Notes under the pieces: generated by a model
Databases searched by the model: none
Seen by the model: the letters and a program-made list of their open reading frames with translations, nothing else
Told to the model about the DNA's origin: nothing
Made by a program: the position numbers and the translations under genes
Shown here: positions 1 to 8,954 of the stretch, piece by piece
How positions within the stretch are numbered: position 1 is the first letter of the stretch
Layout: each line of letters begins with the position of its first letter
Assembly: GCF_014699055.1 (NCBI RefSeq)
Contig: NZ_JACXAC010000006.1
Span: forward strand, 62,001 to 126,000
Length of the DNA: 64,000 nt
Direction of reading: 5' to 3'
Source of the DNA: Hymenobacter armeniacus
Lineage (GTDB): Bacteria; Bacteroidota; Bacteroidia; Cytophagales; Hymenobacteraceae

Positions 1-2
1 TG

Positions 3-1058
3 CCCACCTACCGCAAGCTAGCCGAGTTTCTGCAAAACGAGTACCTGCCCCAGGCCCGCCGCAGCACCGGCCTGAGCGACGTGCCCGGCGGGGCCGAGCT
101 TTACCGCTACCAGGTGCGCCTGATGACCACCACCGACCGCTCCCCCGACGCCATCTACCTCACCGGGCTGGCCGAAGTGAAGCGCATCCGCGCCGAGATG
201 GAGCTGCTGAAGCGGCGCGTGGGCTTTCGGGGCTCGCTGCCGGCGTTTTTTACCTACCTCACCACCAACCCCCGGTTCAGCCCCTACCAAACCCCCGACG
301 AGGTATTGAACGCCTTTCGCGGCATTCAGGCCCGCCTCTCGCCGAACCTCGCCCGGGCCTTTGGGCGGGCGCCCAAGTCGCCGTTCGAGATTCGGCAGAC
401 CGAGGCGTTTCGGGCGGCCACGGCCTCGGCCGAGTACAACCGGGGCGCGCCGGACGGTTCCCGGCCGGGCATTTTTTACGTGCCCATCCTCGACGCCACG
501 CAGTTCAACGTGACCTCGGGCATGGAGTCGCTGTTTTTGCACGAGGCCATTCCGGGCCACCATTACCAGCTGTCGCTGCAGCAGGAAAACACCGCCCTGC
601 CCAAGTTCCGGCGCTTTGCCACCTACCCCGCCTTCAGCGAGGGGTGGGCGTTGTACTGCGAGAGCCTGGGGCCGGAGTTGGGCTTGTTCAAAGACCCTTA
701 CCAACGCATCGGGGCGCTGGGCGACGAGATGCACCGCGCCCTGCGGCTGGTGGTCGACGTGGGCCTGCACGCCAAGGGCATGAGCCCGGAGCAGGCCGTG
801 GACTACCTGATGGCCAACGAGCCCATTTCGGAGCAGGAGGCCACGGCCGAGGTGGAGCGTTACCTGGCCCTGCCCGGCCAGGCCCTGACCTACAAAATAG
901 GCGCCCTGAAGCTGCAGGAACTGCGCGCCCGCTACCAGAAGCAGCTCGGCGAGCGGTTTGATGAGCGCGCGTTCCACGACGAGATTCTGGGCGGCGGCAG
1001 CATGCCCCTCTCGGTGCTGGAGCGCCGCATGGACGCCTGGGCCGTGCGCCAGCGCTAG
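3..1058 (+). CDS. DUF885 family protein, C-terminal part (5' end outside window)
   Basis: The reading frame is open from the window edge, so the N-terminus is missing. The motif HEAIPGHHYQ (about nt 540-569) is the signature of the DUF885 family, a metalloprotease-like family of exported bacterial proteins; it resembles an HExxH-type zinc site with an inserted proline and glycine. Downstream, 'AFSEGWALYCESLG' (about nt 631-672) is the second conserved block of the family and probably supplies a glutamate ligand. Family membership is clear from these two blocks. The substrate is not known, and peptidase activity is inferred from the fold. It is followed by several other peptidase genes on the same strand, though a 105-nt AT-rich gap separates it from the next gene. 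Confidence 0.85.
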   Translation, partial: PTYRKLAEFLQNEYLPQARRSTGLSDVPGGAELYRYQVRLMTTTDRSPDAIYLTGLAEVKRIRAEMELLKRRVGFRGSLPAFFTYLTTNPRFSPYQTPDEVLNAFRGIQARLSPNLARAFGRAPKSPFEIRQTEAFRAATASAEYNRGAPDGSRPGIFYVPILDATQFNVTSGMESLFLHEAIPGHHYQLSLQQENTALPKFRRFATYPAFSEGWALYCESLGPELGLFKDPYQRIGALGDEMHRALRLVVDVGLHAKGMSPEQAVDYLMANEPISEQEATAEVERYLALPGQALTYKIGALKLQELRARYQKQLGERFDERAFHDEILGGGSMPLSVLERRMDAWAVRQR

Positions 1059-1163
1059 GCGGGCCGCTGGCCTTGCGGCAGTTGGAGAACAGAGAAGGCT
1101 GAAAAAGAAATAACCGGCTTACATTGGCCGATATTTCTTTTTTTAAGCCAAATTTTTTTTCGA

Positions 1164-2789
1164 ATGGTTTTATTCTCTACTCCTCTTGGCCGCGTCGTGG
1201 CGTTGTTCAGTCTGGCCCTGGCCACCACCGTGGGCCCTCCCGCGGCCCATGCCCAAACCGCCCCGCCCGTAACCGCCCCGCTTGACGTGGCCGCGGTGGA
1301 TGCGGCGGTGGCCGGCACCCTCAAGGGCTTCAACGTGCCGGGCATGGCCGTGGCCGTGGTGAAGGACGGGCAAGTGGTGATGGCCAAAGGCTACGGCGTC
1401 AGCTCCCTGAAAACCAAGGCGCCGATGGACGCCAACACGCTGGTCGGCATCGCCTCCAACACGAAAGCCTTCACGGCCGCCGCGCTGGGCTTGCTCGTGG
1501 ACGAGGGCAAGCTGCGCTGGGACGACAAGGTGACGGATTACATCCCCGAGTTTAAGATGTACGACCCCTACGTGACGGCCGAGTTCACGGTGCGCGACCT
1601 GCTCTGCCACCGCAGCGGAATGGGGCTGGGAGCCGGCGACTTGATGTTCTTTCCCGATTCCAGCGACTTCACGGTGAAGGACGTGATTCACAACCTGCGC
1701 TATTTCAAGCCGGTATCGTCATTTCGCAGCAAGTTCGATTACGACAACAACCTCTACATTGTGGCGGGCGAAGTGGTGACGCGCGTGGCCAAGCAGCCCT
1801 GGGCCGAGTTTGTGGAAGCCCGCCTCGTCAAGCCGCTGGGCATGACGCGCACCGCCACCGATTATTCGCGCCTGCCCGACCCCACCAACGTTATCGACGC
1901 CCACGGCCAAGTAGACGGCAAGGTGCAGGTGATTCAGCGCGACCGGGGCGCAATTGCCGCGCCGTGCGGCGGCATGTACAGCAGCGTGAACGACCTGAGC
2001 AAGTGGGCCCTGATGCTGCTGGGCGGCCCCGGAGCCCCCGCCCCGCTGCTGAAACCCCAGACGCAGTGGGAGCTGTGGTCGCCGCAAACCATTCTGCCGG
2101 TCGGCCCCGGCCCGTCGCCCTACAACACGCATTTTTACGCCTACGGCCTGGGCTGGTTCCTGAACGATGCGCGGGGCTACAAGGTGGTGTCGCACACCGG
2201 CGGCGAGGTGGGCATGGTGACGAAAGTGCAGTTGGTGCCCGAGCTGCACTTGGGCATCATCGTGCTTACCAACCAGGAAGAAGGCCTGGCTTTCAATGCC
2301 ATTACAGCCAACATTCTGGACCATTACCTGGGCGTGACCGGCCAGGACCGGGTGCAGGAAATGCTGGGCTACAAACTAGCCGGGGCAACGAAGGCGGATA
2401 AAGCCACCGCCGCCGCCTGGAAACAAGTGGCCTTGGCCCAGAAAGCCGCGCCCAAAAAACCGGACTATAGCGCCTACGTGGGCCGCTACCACGACGCTTG
2501 GCTGGGCGACGTGAACGTGTACCAGCAGGGCCCGCAGCTCTGGCTGCGCGCGGTGCGGGCGCCCCGCCTGGTGGGCCAGGTGCTGCCCTACCGCGGCAGC
2601 ACCTACGTGGTGCGCTGGCGCGACCGCAGCTTCAATGCCGATGCTTTCGCCACCTTCACCCTCGACGACCAGGGCCGCGCCTCGGGCCTGAAAATGAAGC
2701 CGATTTCGCCCGCCACCGATTTCAGCTACGACTTTCAGGATTTGGATTTGCAGCGCGTGGCCGAGCCGACGGCGGGCGCCGGGCAGTAA
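1164..2789 (+). CDS. Serine hydrolase, beta-lactamase/class C fold, with C-terminal extension
   Basis: A 541-residue exported enzyme. Residues 1-30 form a Sec signal peptide ending AHA. The class C/esterase nucleophile motif SxxK is SNTK at residues 98-101, the Tyr motif is YDN at 193-195, and an HTGGE motif near residue 347 replaces KTG. These are the three active-site blocks of the AmpC/EstB/D-aminopeptidase superfamily (Pfam Beta-lactamase). After about residue 400 there is an extra beta-rich domain of the DUF3471 type, seen in many Bacteroidota hydrolases of this family. It probably acts on peptides or esters in the periplasm, and resistance to beta-lactams should not be assumed. The preceding gap (1059-1163) is AT-rich and likely carries the promoter. 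A terminator hairpin follows. Confidence 0.88.
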   Translation: MVLFSTPLGRVVALFSLALATTVGPPAAHAQTAPPVTAPLDVAAVDAAVAGTLKGFNVPGMAVAVVKDGQVVMAKGYGVSSLKTKAPMDANTLVGIASNTKAFTAAALGLLVDEGKLRWDDKVTDYIPEFKMYDPYVTAEFTVRDLLCHRSGMGLGAGDLMFFPDSSDFTVKDVIHNLRYFKPVSSFRSKFDYDNNLYIVAGEVVTRVAKQPWAEFVEARLVKPLGMTRTATDYSRLPDPTNVIDAHGQVDGKVQVIQRDRGAIAAPCGGMYSSVNDLSKWALMLLGGPGAPAPLLKPQTQWELWSPQTILPVGPGPSPYNTHFYAYGLGWFLNDARGYKVVSHTGGEVGMVTKVQLVPELHLGIIVLTNQEEGLAFNAITANILDHYLGVTGQDRVQEMLGYKLAGATKADKATAAAWKQVALAQKAAPKKPDYSAYVGRYHDAWLGDVNVYQQGPQLWLRAVRAPRLVGQVLPYRGSTYVVRWRDRSFNADAFATFTLDDQGRASGLKMKPISPATDFSYDFQDLDLQRVAEPTAGAGQ

Positions 2790-2852
2790 AACACCGCTTC
2801 CCAAGCAACCGGGAAGCACAGGCCGCGTCCTTGCTGCTCGTGCCCATGTTTC

Positions 2853-2885
2853 AAAGAGAGCCCCGGCCACGGGGCTTTCTTTTTG
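2853..2885 (+). terminator. Intrinsic terminator after the serine hydrolase gene
   Basis: A G+C-rich hairpin with stem AGCCCCG/CGGGGCT and a GCCA loop is followed by TTCTTTTT. It lies 64 nt after the stop of the serine hydrolase gene and upstream of the S9 peptidase, separating the two transcription units. Confidence 0.75.
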
Positions 2886-2963
2886 TCCGGTGCCCGGCGC
2901 CCATATGCGGCCCCGCGCTACCTTTCCCTTCTCATTCCGAATTCCCGCATTTTGCCCCATTCT

Positions 2964-5303
2964 ATGCACAAGTTTGTTCCGGCCCTGGTTGCGGCCGCGT
3001 TTTTTACCTCGGCCGCTTCGGCCCAGCAGCGGCCGGTGCTCACGGCCGAGGACTACGCCCGCGCCGAGCGCGCCATGAGCTACAACACCCAGGCCCTCAT
3101 CGACCACAGCGCCGGCCAGCCCAACTGGCTGCCGAACGACCGGTTCTGGTACCGCGTGATGACGGCCCAGGGCAGCGAGTTCATCCTCGTGGACCCGGCC
3201 CGCAAAACCCGCACCGCCGCCTTCGACCAGGGCAAGCTGGCGGCGGCGCTGTCGGCAGCCAGCGGCAAGAGCTACGAGGGCGGCCGCCTGCCCTTCCGCA
3301 GCATCAGCTTCTCGCCCGACGCCAAAGCCATTTCCTTCGCCGCCGCCGGCAAAAGCTGGAAGTACGACGTGGTGAGCGGCAAAATCAATCCCGAAACGCC
3401 CCCGGCTACCGCCCCGGCCGCCGCCACCGGCTCGGCCACCGAAGAGGTGTCGCCCGATGGCAAGCTGGCCGCCTTCATCAAGGACTACAACCTGTGGGTA
3501 CGCAACACGGACACCAACCAGACCACCCAGCTCACGACGGACGGGGCCAAGGACTACGGCTACGCCACCGACAACGCCGGCTGGACGCACAGCGACAAGC
3601 CCGTGCTGCGCTGGTCGCCCGACTCGCGCAAAATCGCCACCTTCCGGCAGGACCAGCGCAACGTGGGCGACATGTACCTCGTGACCACCAACGTGGGGCA
3701 CCCGAAGCTCGACGCCTGGAAATACCCCCTGCCCGGCGACAAGGACATTCCGATGATAGAGCGGGTGGTGGTGGAAGTGGCGTCGCCGAAAGTAGTGCGC
3801 TTCCAGATGGCCCCCGACCCGCACCGGGGCTCCCTCTCCGACGACATTTCCAGCAGCGGCACCTTCGACGATGTGGACTGGAGCCCCGACGGCCGCGAGT
3901 TGGCGTTCGTGTCAACCTCACGCGACCACAAGCAGGCCAAGCTGCGGGTGGCCGACGCCACCACCGGCGCCGTGCGCGACGTGTTTGAGGAGAACGTAGC
4001 CACGCAGTACGAGTCGGGCCAGGGCGCCATCAACTGGCGCTACCTGCCCAGCACCAAGGAAGTAATCTGGTATTCGGAACGCGACAACTGGGGCCACCTC
4101 TACCTCTACAACGCGGCCACCGGCAAGGTAAAGAACCAGATTACCAAGGGCAACTTTGTGGTGACGCAGCTCCTAAAGGTGGACGAGAAGAAGCGCCAGC
4201 TGTACTTCCTGGCCGATGGCCGCGAGGCCGGCAACCCCTACTTCACGCACCTCTACCGCATCGGGCTGGATGGCAAGAACCTCACGCTGCTCACGCCCGA
4301 AGCCGGCAACCACCAGGTCACGATGTCGCCCTCGGGCCGCTACTTCATCGACACCTACTCGCAGCCCGACAAGCCGGGCGTGACGGTGCTGCGCGCCGCC
4401 GACGGCAAGCTGCTCTCGACGCTGGAGAAGACCGACATTTCGCGCCTCACCGCCACCGGCTGGAAGGCGCCCACGCCCATCACGGTGAAAGCCGCCGACG
4501 GGCAGACCGACCTGTACGGCCTGATGTTCACGCCCACCAACCTCGACCCGAGCAAGAAGTACCCGATTATCAACTACATCTACCCCGGGCCGCAGGGCGG
4601 CGGCGTGGGCAGCTGGTCGTTCGTTTCGGCCCGCAACGACAACCAGGCCCTGGCCGAGCTGGGCTTTGTGGTGGTCGTGATTGAGGGCAGCTGCAACCCC
4701 TTGCGCTCCAAGAGCTACCACGACGCCTGCTACGGCAACATGGCCGAAAACACGCTCTCGGACCAGGTGGGCGGCATGAAGCAGCTGGCCCGGCAATACG
4801 CCTACATCGACCTCGACCGCGCCGGCATCTGGGGCCACTCGGGGGGCGGCTACGCCACGGCGGCGGCCATGTTCCGCTACCCGGATTTCTTCAAAGTGGG
4901 CATTTCGGAATCGGGCAACCACGAAAACCGCAACTACGAGGACGACTGGGCCGAACGCTACGTGGGCCTGCTCAAAACCAACCCCGACGGCACCACCAAC
5001 TACGACAACCAGGCCAACACCACCTTCGCCAAAAACCTGCAAGGCAAGCTCCTGCTGGCCCACGGCCTGATGGACGACAACGTGCCGCCCTCCAACACCC
5101 TGCTGCTGATTGAAGCCCTCACCAAAGCCAACAAGAGCTACGACCTGGTGGTATTTCCGAACGCACGGCACGGCTACGGGGCCTACTCGCCCTACATGAC
5201 GCGCCGCCGCTGGGACTACTTCGTGCAGCACCTGGCCGGCGCCCAGCCCCCGCACGACTACGAAATGAAGCCCAAGCCCGACCCCCGCAACGCGGTGATG
5301 TAG
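2964..5303 (+). CDS. S9 family prolyl oligopeptidase, dipeptidyl peptidase IV-like
   Basis: A 779-residue secreted serine peptidase. The ATG at 2964 was chosen because it starts a clean signal peptide (residues 1-20, cut after ASA); an in-frame ATG 27 codons earlier would bury it. The N-terminal half is the DPP4-type beta-propeller, with repeated 'SPDxxxxAF' blades and 'TEEVSPDGKLAAF' as the classic propeller entry. The C-terminal alpha/beta-hydrolase domain carries the nucleophile in GHSGGG (Ser near residue 624), Asp in 'HGLMDDNVPP' near 704 and His in 'NARHGYG' near 735. It should release N-terminal dipeptides after Pro or Ala in the periplasm. With the transporter and peptidases that follow, it suits peptide scavenging. 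Confidence 0.93.
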   Translation: MHKFVPALVAAAFFTSAASAQQRPVLTAEDYARAERAMSYNTQALIDHSAGQPNWLPNDRFWYRVMTAQGSEFILVDPARKTRTAAFDQGKLAAALSAASGKSYEGGRLPFRSISFSPDAKAISFAAAGKSWKYDVVSGKINPETPPATAPAAATGSATEEVSPDGKLAAFIKDYNLWVRNTDTNQTTQLTTDGAKDYGYATDNAGWTHSDKPVLRWSPDSRKIATFRQDQRNVGDMYLVTTNVGHPKLDAWKYPLPGDKDIPMIERVVVEVASPKVVRFQMAPDPHRGSLSDDISSSGTFDDVDWSPDGRELAFVSTSRDHKQAKLRVADATTGAVRDVFEENVATQYESGQGAINWRYLPSTKEVIWYSERDNWGHLYLYNAATGKVKNQITKGNFVVTQLLKVDEKKRQLYFLADGREAGNPYFTHLYRIGLDGKNLTLLTPEAGNHQVTMSPSGRYFIDTYSQPDKPGVTVLRAADGKLLSTLEKTDISRLTATGWKAPTPITVKAADGQTDLYGLMFTPTNLDPSKKYPIINYIYPGPQGGGVGSWSFVSARNDNQALAELGFVVVVIEGSCNPLRSKSYHDACYGNMAENTLSDQVGGMKQLARQYAYIDLDRAGIWGHSGGGYATAAAMFRYPDFFKVGISESGNHENRNYEDDWAERYVGLLKTNPDGTTNYDNQANTTFAKNLQGKLLLAHGLMDDNVPPSNTLLLIEALTKANKSYDLVVFPNARHGYGAYSPYMTRRRWDYFVQHLAGAQPPHDYEMKPKPDPRNAVM

Positions 5304-5346
5304 GCGAAGGGCTAAGGAAACCGGCATTAGCTCTCAACCGAAGAAC

Positions 5347-5444
5347 GTCATGCTGAGCGGAGCCGAAGCACCTCTACCGCGTAACTAATCCATTGCTTTT
5401 GGTTAGTATTGAGGTAGAGATGCTTCGGCTCCGCTCAGCATGAC
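5347..5444. repeat. Long imperfect palindrome, REP-like intergenic element
   Basis: Two perfect 24-nt arms (5347-5370 and 5421-5444) contain CATGCTGAGCGGAGCCGAAG and its reverse complement. Inside them a further CTCTACC/GGTAGAG pair and ACTAA/TTAGT pair extend the fold, giving a hairpin of about 98 nt. It fills the gap between the S9 peptidase and the POT transporter. The outer sequence AGAACGTCATGCTG recurs at 30083, so this is probably a dispersed element. The hairpin could also stop or protect the upstream transcript. Confidence 0.7.
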
Positions 5445-5482
5445 TTTCTTTTGTTTTTCCGGTTAGTTTCCAGTCCCGCCGT

Positions 5483-6853
5483 ATGGTTGCTTCTCCCTCG
5501 TCTTCTGACACGGCCCGCTTTCCCCGCGCCCTGCCGTTCATCATCGGCAGCGAGGTGGCCGAGCGGTTCAGCTACTACGGCATGCTCACCATCCTGCCCA
5601 CGTTTCTGGTGGCGCAGTTTTTCAACCCCACGCAGCAGGGCGCGCTCACGCCCGGGGCCGAGGCGCAGGCCAACGCCCTGGTGCACTCCTTTGCGGCGCT
5701 GGGCTACGCCCTGCCGGTGGTGGGCGCCCTGCTGGCCGACTGGGTGCTGGGCAAGTACCGCGTCATCCTCTACCTCTCCCTGCTGTACTGCGGCGGGCAC
5801 GCCCTGCTGGCCGCTTTTCACGACGACCTGAGCGGCTTCCGGCTGGGGCTGCTGGTGGTGGCCGTGGGCATGGGCGGCATCAAGTCGAGCGTGACGGCCA
5901 ACCTCGGCGACCAGTTTACCCAGGCCAACGCCGGGCTGCTGCCCAAGGCTTTCGGCTGGTTTCAGATGTCCATCGACGTGGGCGCGGCCCTGGCCACGGT
6001 GGTCACGCCGCTGCTCTACGCCCACTACGGCCCGGCGGTGGCCTTTGGCGTGCCGGGCCTGCTGATGGCCACCGCCGCGCTCACTTTCTGGCTGGGCCGC
6101 CGGCGCTACGTGCGCGTGCCGCCCACCGGCCTGCGCGCCGGCCTGCGCCAAACGCTGGGCCCCGGCGAGGGCCGGGCGGCCCTGCGGCGCATCGGGGCCG
6201 TGTTCATTTTCGTGCCGGTGCTCTGGATGCTGAACGAGCAAAGCTCCTCGGAATGGGTGCTGCAGGCCACGCACCTCAACCGGGAGCTGTGGCCGGGCTT
6301 CCGGCCGCTGGCCGAGCAGATTCAGCTCTCGGGCATCGTGTTCGGCATTGGGCTGAACCCGCTGCTGACCTACGGCCTCTACCCGGCCCTGCAGCGGCGC
6401 GGCGTGCGCGTGACGCCGCTGCGGCGCATGGGCGCGGGCATGGTCATTGCAGCGCTGGCGGTGGTAATCATCGGCGTGGTGCAGCTGCGCGTCGATGCCG
6501 GCGGCCACCCCTCGGCGTGGTGGCAGATACTGGCCTACTGCGTGCTGGTGGGTGGCGTCATCATGGTGGCCATCACGGGCCTGGAGTACGCCTACACCCA
6601 CGCGCCCAAGGCCTTCAAAAGCCTCACCACGGCGCTGTGGGTGCTTACCATTGCGGCCGCCAACTTTGGCCTGAGCCTGCTCAACGGCAGCATTGCGCGG
6701 GGCGGGTGGCTGGCCGGGCTGCACGGCGCCAACTTCTACTGGTTTTCGGTGGGCCTGATGGCCGTGAACGTGACGCTGTTTGCGCTGGTGGCGGCGCGGC
6801 TGCCCCAAAAGACGTACGTGGCCCCCGCCGCCGAGCCGCAGTTGGCGAGCTGA
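5483..6853 (+). CDS. POT/PTR family proton-dependent oligopeptide transporter
   Basis: A 456-residue polytopic inner-membrane protein of the major facilitator superfamily. The N-terminal helix contains 'SEVAERFSYYGM', the family ExxERFxYYG motif that couples protons to di- and tripeptide uptake. A 'GIKSSVTANLGDQFT' segment in helix 4-5 matches the second PTR signature (G-[IL]-K-x-x-V-x-x-x-x-x-D-Q). At least ten hydrophobic segments are visible, about the usual family length. It lies between two S9 peptidase genes, with only 16 nt to the next ATG, which implies one transcription unit for peptide release and import. Confidence 0.92.
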   Translation: MVASPSSSDTARFPRALPFIIGSEVAERFSYYGMLTILPTFLVAQFFNPTQQGALTPGAEAQANALVHSFAALGYALPVVGALLADWVLGKYRVILYLSLLYCGGHALLAAFHDDLSGFRLGLLVVAVGMGGIKSSVTANLGDQFTQANAGLLPKAFGWFQMSIDVGAALATVVTPLLYAHYGPAVAFGVPGLLMATAALTFWLGRRRYVRVPPTGLRAGLRQTLGPGEGRAALRRIGAVFIFVPVLWMLNEQSSSEWVLQATHLNRELWPGFRPLAEQIQLSGIVFGIGLNPLLTYGLYPALQRRGVRVTPLRRMGAGMVIAALAVVIIGVVQLRVDAGGHPSAWWQILAYCVLVGGVIMVAITGLEYAYTHAPKAFKSLTTALWVLTIAAANFGLSLLNGSIARGGWLAGLHGANFYWFSVGLMAVNVTLFALVAARLPQKTYVAPAAEPQLAS

Positions 6854-6869
6854 GTTGTTACTTCCGGTC

Positions 6870-8906
6870 ATGAAACGTCGGTTGCGGAATTGCTGGTGGC
6901 TCTTGGGCCTGTTGTGGTGGGGCGCGGGCGTGCCGGCGGCCCTTGCTCAACGCCCTTTTGCCTTGGCCGACATCGGCCGTCTGGTGAACGTGGGCGACCC
7001 GCAGCTTTCGCCCGACGGCCGGCAGATTCTCGTCGTTGTGTCGCGCCCCAACCCCGCCACCAATCGCAACGAGGCCGAGGTAGTGCTGGTAGACGTGGCC
7101 ACCGGCCAGCGGCGCGTGCTGGTGGCCGGCCGCCCCACCGTGAAGCAGCCGCGCTGGGCCCCCGCCGGCAACCGGGTAGCCTTTCTGGCCCGCGCCGGCA
7201 CGGGCAAAGACGCGCACACGCAGCTATTTATTCAATCCCTTGCCTCCGGCGAAGCCCGCCAGCTGACCAACGCGGTTGAAAACGTGCAGCTCTACAGCTG
7301 GAGCCCAGACGGGCAAACCCTCGCCTACTCGGCCGCCGATGCGCCTACCAAAGCGGCTGAAATCGCTCGTGGCAACGACAGCTTTGAAGTGGGCAACGGC
7401 AGCGCGACGCTCACGGCCCCGCCCGCGCCCGACCACCTGTGGCTGGTGCCGGCCAGCGGCGGCCCCGCCCGGCGCCTCACCGCCGGCCCCCTCAGCCTTC
7501 CCGACGACTCCTCAGCCCCGTTTGCCTGGGCGCCCGACGGCCGCACGCTGGTGTGCGTGCTGCGCCCCAGTGCCCAAACCGGCGACCAGGAAACCCGGGT
7601 GTATATGCTGGACGTGGGCACGGGCGCGGTACGGGAGCTGCCCGGCTCCCCGCACCGCGTCGACCTGCCGGCCTACTCGCCCGACGGGCGTTGGATTAGC
7701 TACCAGACGCCGCGCGAGGCGCCGTATTATGAGTCGCTGGAATTTGACGTGGTGCCCGCCGCGGGAGGTGCCGCGCGGCATGTGTGCCGCGGCCTCGACC
7801 GCAACCTGCAGCGCGCCTTGTGGAGCCCCGACAGCAAAAGCCTGTTTGTGGGCGGCAACGACGCGGCCACCGTGGCCATCTGGCAGCTGGGGCTGGACGG
7901 CAAAAGCCGGCGGCTGCCCCTGGGCGCGGTGTCGCCCAACGGCAGCTACTGGGTGGAAATGGCCGTGGGCCGCCGCAACGCCTTGGCCCTGACGGCCAAC
8001 GAGCCCGGCCGCCCGGCCGAGCTGTACTACCTGGCCTCGCCCACGGCCAGCCCGCGCCGCCTCACCGATTTCAACCACGAAACCGCGGCCCTGGCCCTGG
8101 GCCGCATGGAAGCCGTGGAGTGGACCTCCGACAACCTGCGCCCCGACGGCATCCTGACCTACCCGCCCGATTTTGACCCCGCCCGCAAGTACCCGCTGGT
8201 GCTGATGATGCACGGCGGGCCGTCCAACGCCTCGCGGCTGGCGTTTTATGGGCTGGGGCAGGCGGTGGCGGCGCGCGGCTACGTGGTGTTTCAGCCCAAC
8301 TACCGGGGCAGCGACAACCTGGGCTACGCCTTTCAGCGGGCCATCAGGGAAGATGTCGGCGCCGGGCCGGGGCGCGACGTGCTGGCGGGAATCGCCGCGC
8401 TCGAAAAGCGCGGCTGGGTCGACACCAGCCGCATTGCCCTGAGCGGCGCGTCCTACGGCGGATTTATGACGGCTTGGCTCATGGGTGAGTCGCGTCGCTG
8501 GCGTTGCGCGGTGGCGGCCTCGGCCGTGGTCGACCTACTGGACAGCTACAACCTGAGCGACAACAACGTGGCCAATGCCGGGCACTACGGTCCTTCGCCC
8601 TGGCTCAGCGCGGATAACCTGGAGCGCTACCAGGCACAGTCGCCGCTGTCGCGGGCTAGGCGCTGGCACACGCCCACGCTCATTTTGCACAACGTGCACG
8701 ACTTTCGGGTGCCCATTGCCAATGCCTACAAGTTTTACCACGCCCTGCGCGACAACGGCGTGCCGGTGCGCTTCGTGGCCTTCCCCATTGCCGCCCACGT
8801 GCCCGCCGACCCCGTGCGCAGCGCCGAATGGAACCGGCTGTGGGTAGAATGGCTCGACCTGTACTTGGCGCCTGGAACTGCTTCCGATGCCATTCCGAGC
8901 AAGTAA
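6870..8906 (+). CDS. S9 family peptidase, acylaminoacyl peptidase-like
   Basis: A 678-residue exported prolyl-oligopeptidase-family enzyme. The start at 6870 gives a good signal peptide (MKRRLRNCWW then a hydrophobic run, cut after ALA), while the longer in-frame version overlaps the transporter gene. The first 400 residues are TolB-like propeller repeats ('LSPDGRQILVVVSRPN', 'WSPDGQTLAYSAAD'). The catalytic domain has 'HGGPSNAS', nucleophile GASYGG (Ser near 527), acid in 'HNVHDFRVP' and a late His in 'PIAAHVP'. This motif pattern resembles acylaminoacyl-peptidase and DPP5 types rather than DPP4. It begins 16 nt after the POT gene. Confidence 0.9.
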   Translation: MKRRLRNCWWLLGLLWWGAGVPAALAQRPFALADIGRLVNVGDPQLSPDGRQILVVVSRPNPATNRNEAEVVLVDVATGQRRVLVAGRPTVKQPRWAPAGNRVAFLARAGTGKDAHTQLFIQSLASGEARQLTNAVENVQLYSWSPDGQTLAYSAADAPTKAAEIARGNDSFEVGNGSATLTAPPAPDHLWLVPASGGPARRLTAGPLSLPDDSSAPFAWAPDGRTLVCVLRPSAQTGDQETRVYMLDVGTGAVRELPGSPHRVDLPAYSPDGRWISYQTPREAPYYESLEFDVVPAAGGAARHVCRGLDRNLQRALWSPDSKSLFVGGNDAATVAIWQLGLDGKSRRLPLGAVSPNGSYWVEMAVGRRNALALTANEPGRPAELYYLASPTASPRRLTDFNHETAALALGRMEAVEWTSDNLRPDGILTYPPDFDPARKYPLVLMMHGGPSNASRLAFYGLGQAVAARGYVVFQPNYRGSDNLGYAFQRAIREDVGAGPGRDVLAGIAALEKRGWVDTSRIALSGASYGGFMTAWLMGESRRWRCAVAASAVVDLLDSYNLSDNNVANAGHYGPSPWLSADNLERYQAQSPLSRARRWHTPTLILHNVHDFRVPIANAYKFYHALRDNGVPVRFVAFPIAAHVPADPVRSAEWNRLWVEWLDLYLAPGTASDAIPSK

Positions 8907-8954
8907 ACCCCTTTCCCATTTGAAACATCATCCATTGCTTTCTCTTTAGCCCAC

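Noticed and set aside
1164..2789. Beta-lactam resistance gene
   Set aside because: The class C fold is shared by many peptidases and esterases, and the DUF3471-like extension points to a non-resistance hydrolase.
2376..3824. Long minus-strand ORF (482 codons) over the serine hydrolase end and S9 peptidase
   Set aside because: It is antisense to two well-supported genes, has no domain, and is rich in Gly/Ala/Arg/His runs typical of G+C-driven shadow frames.
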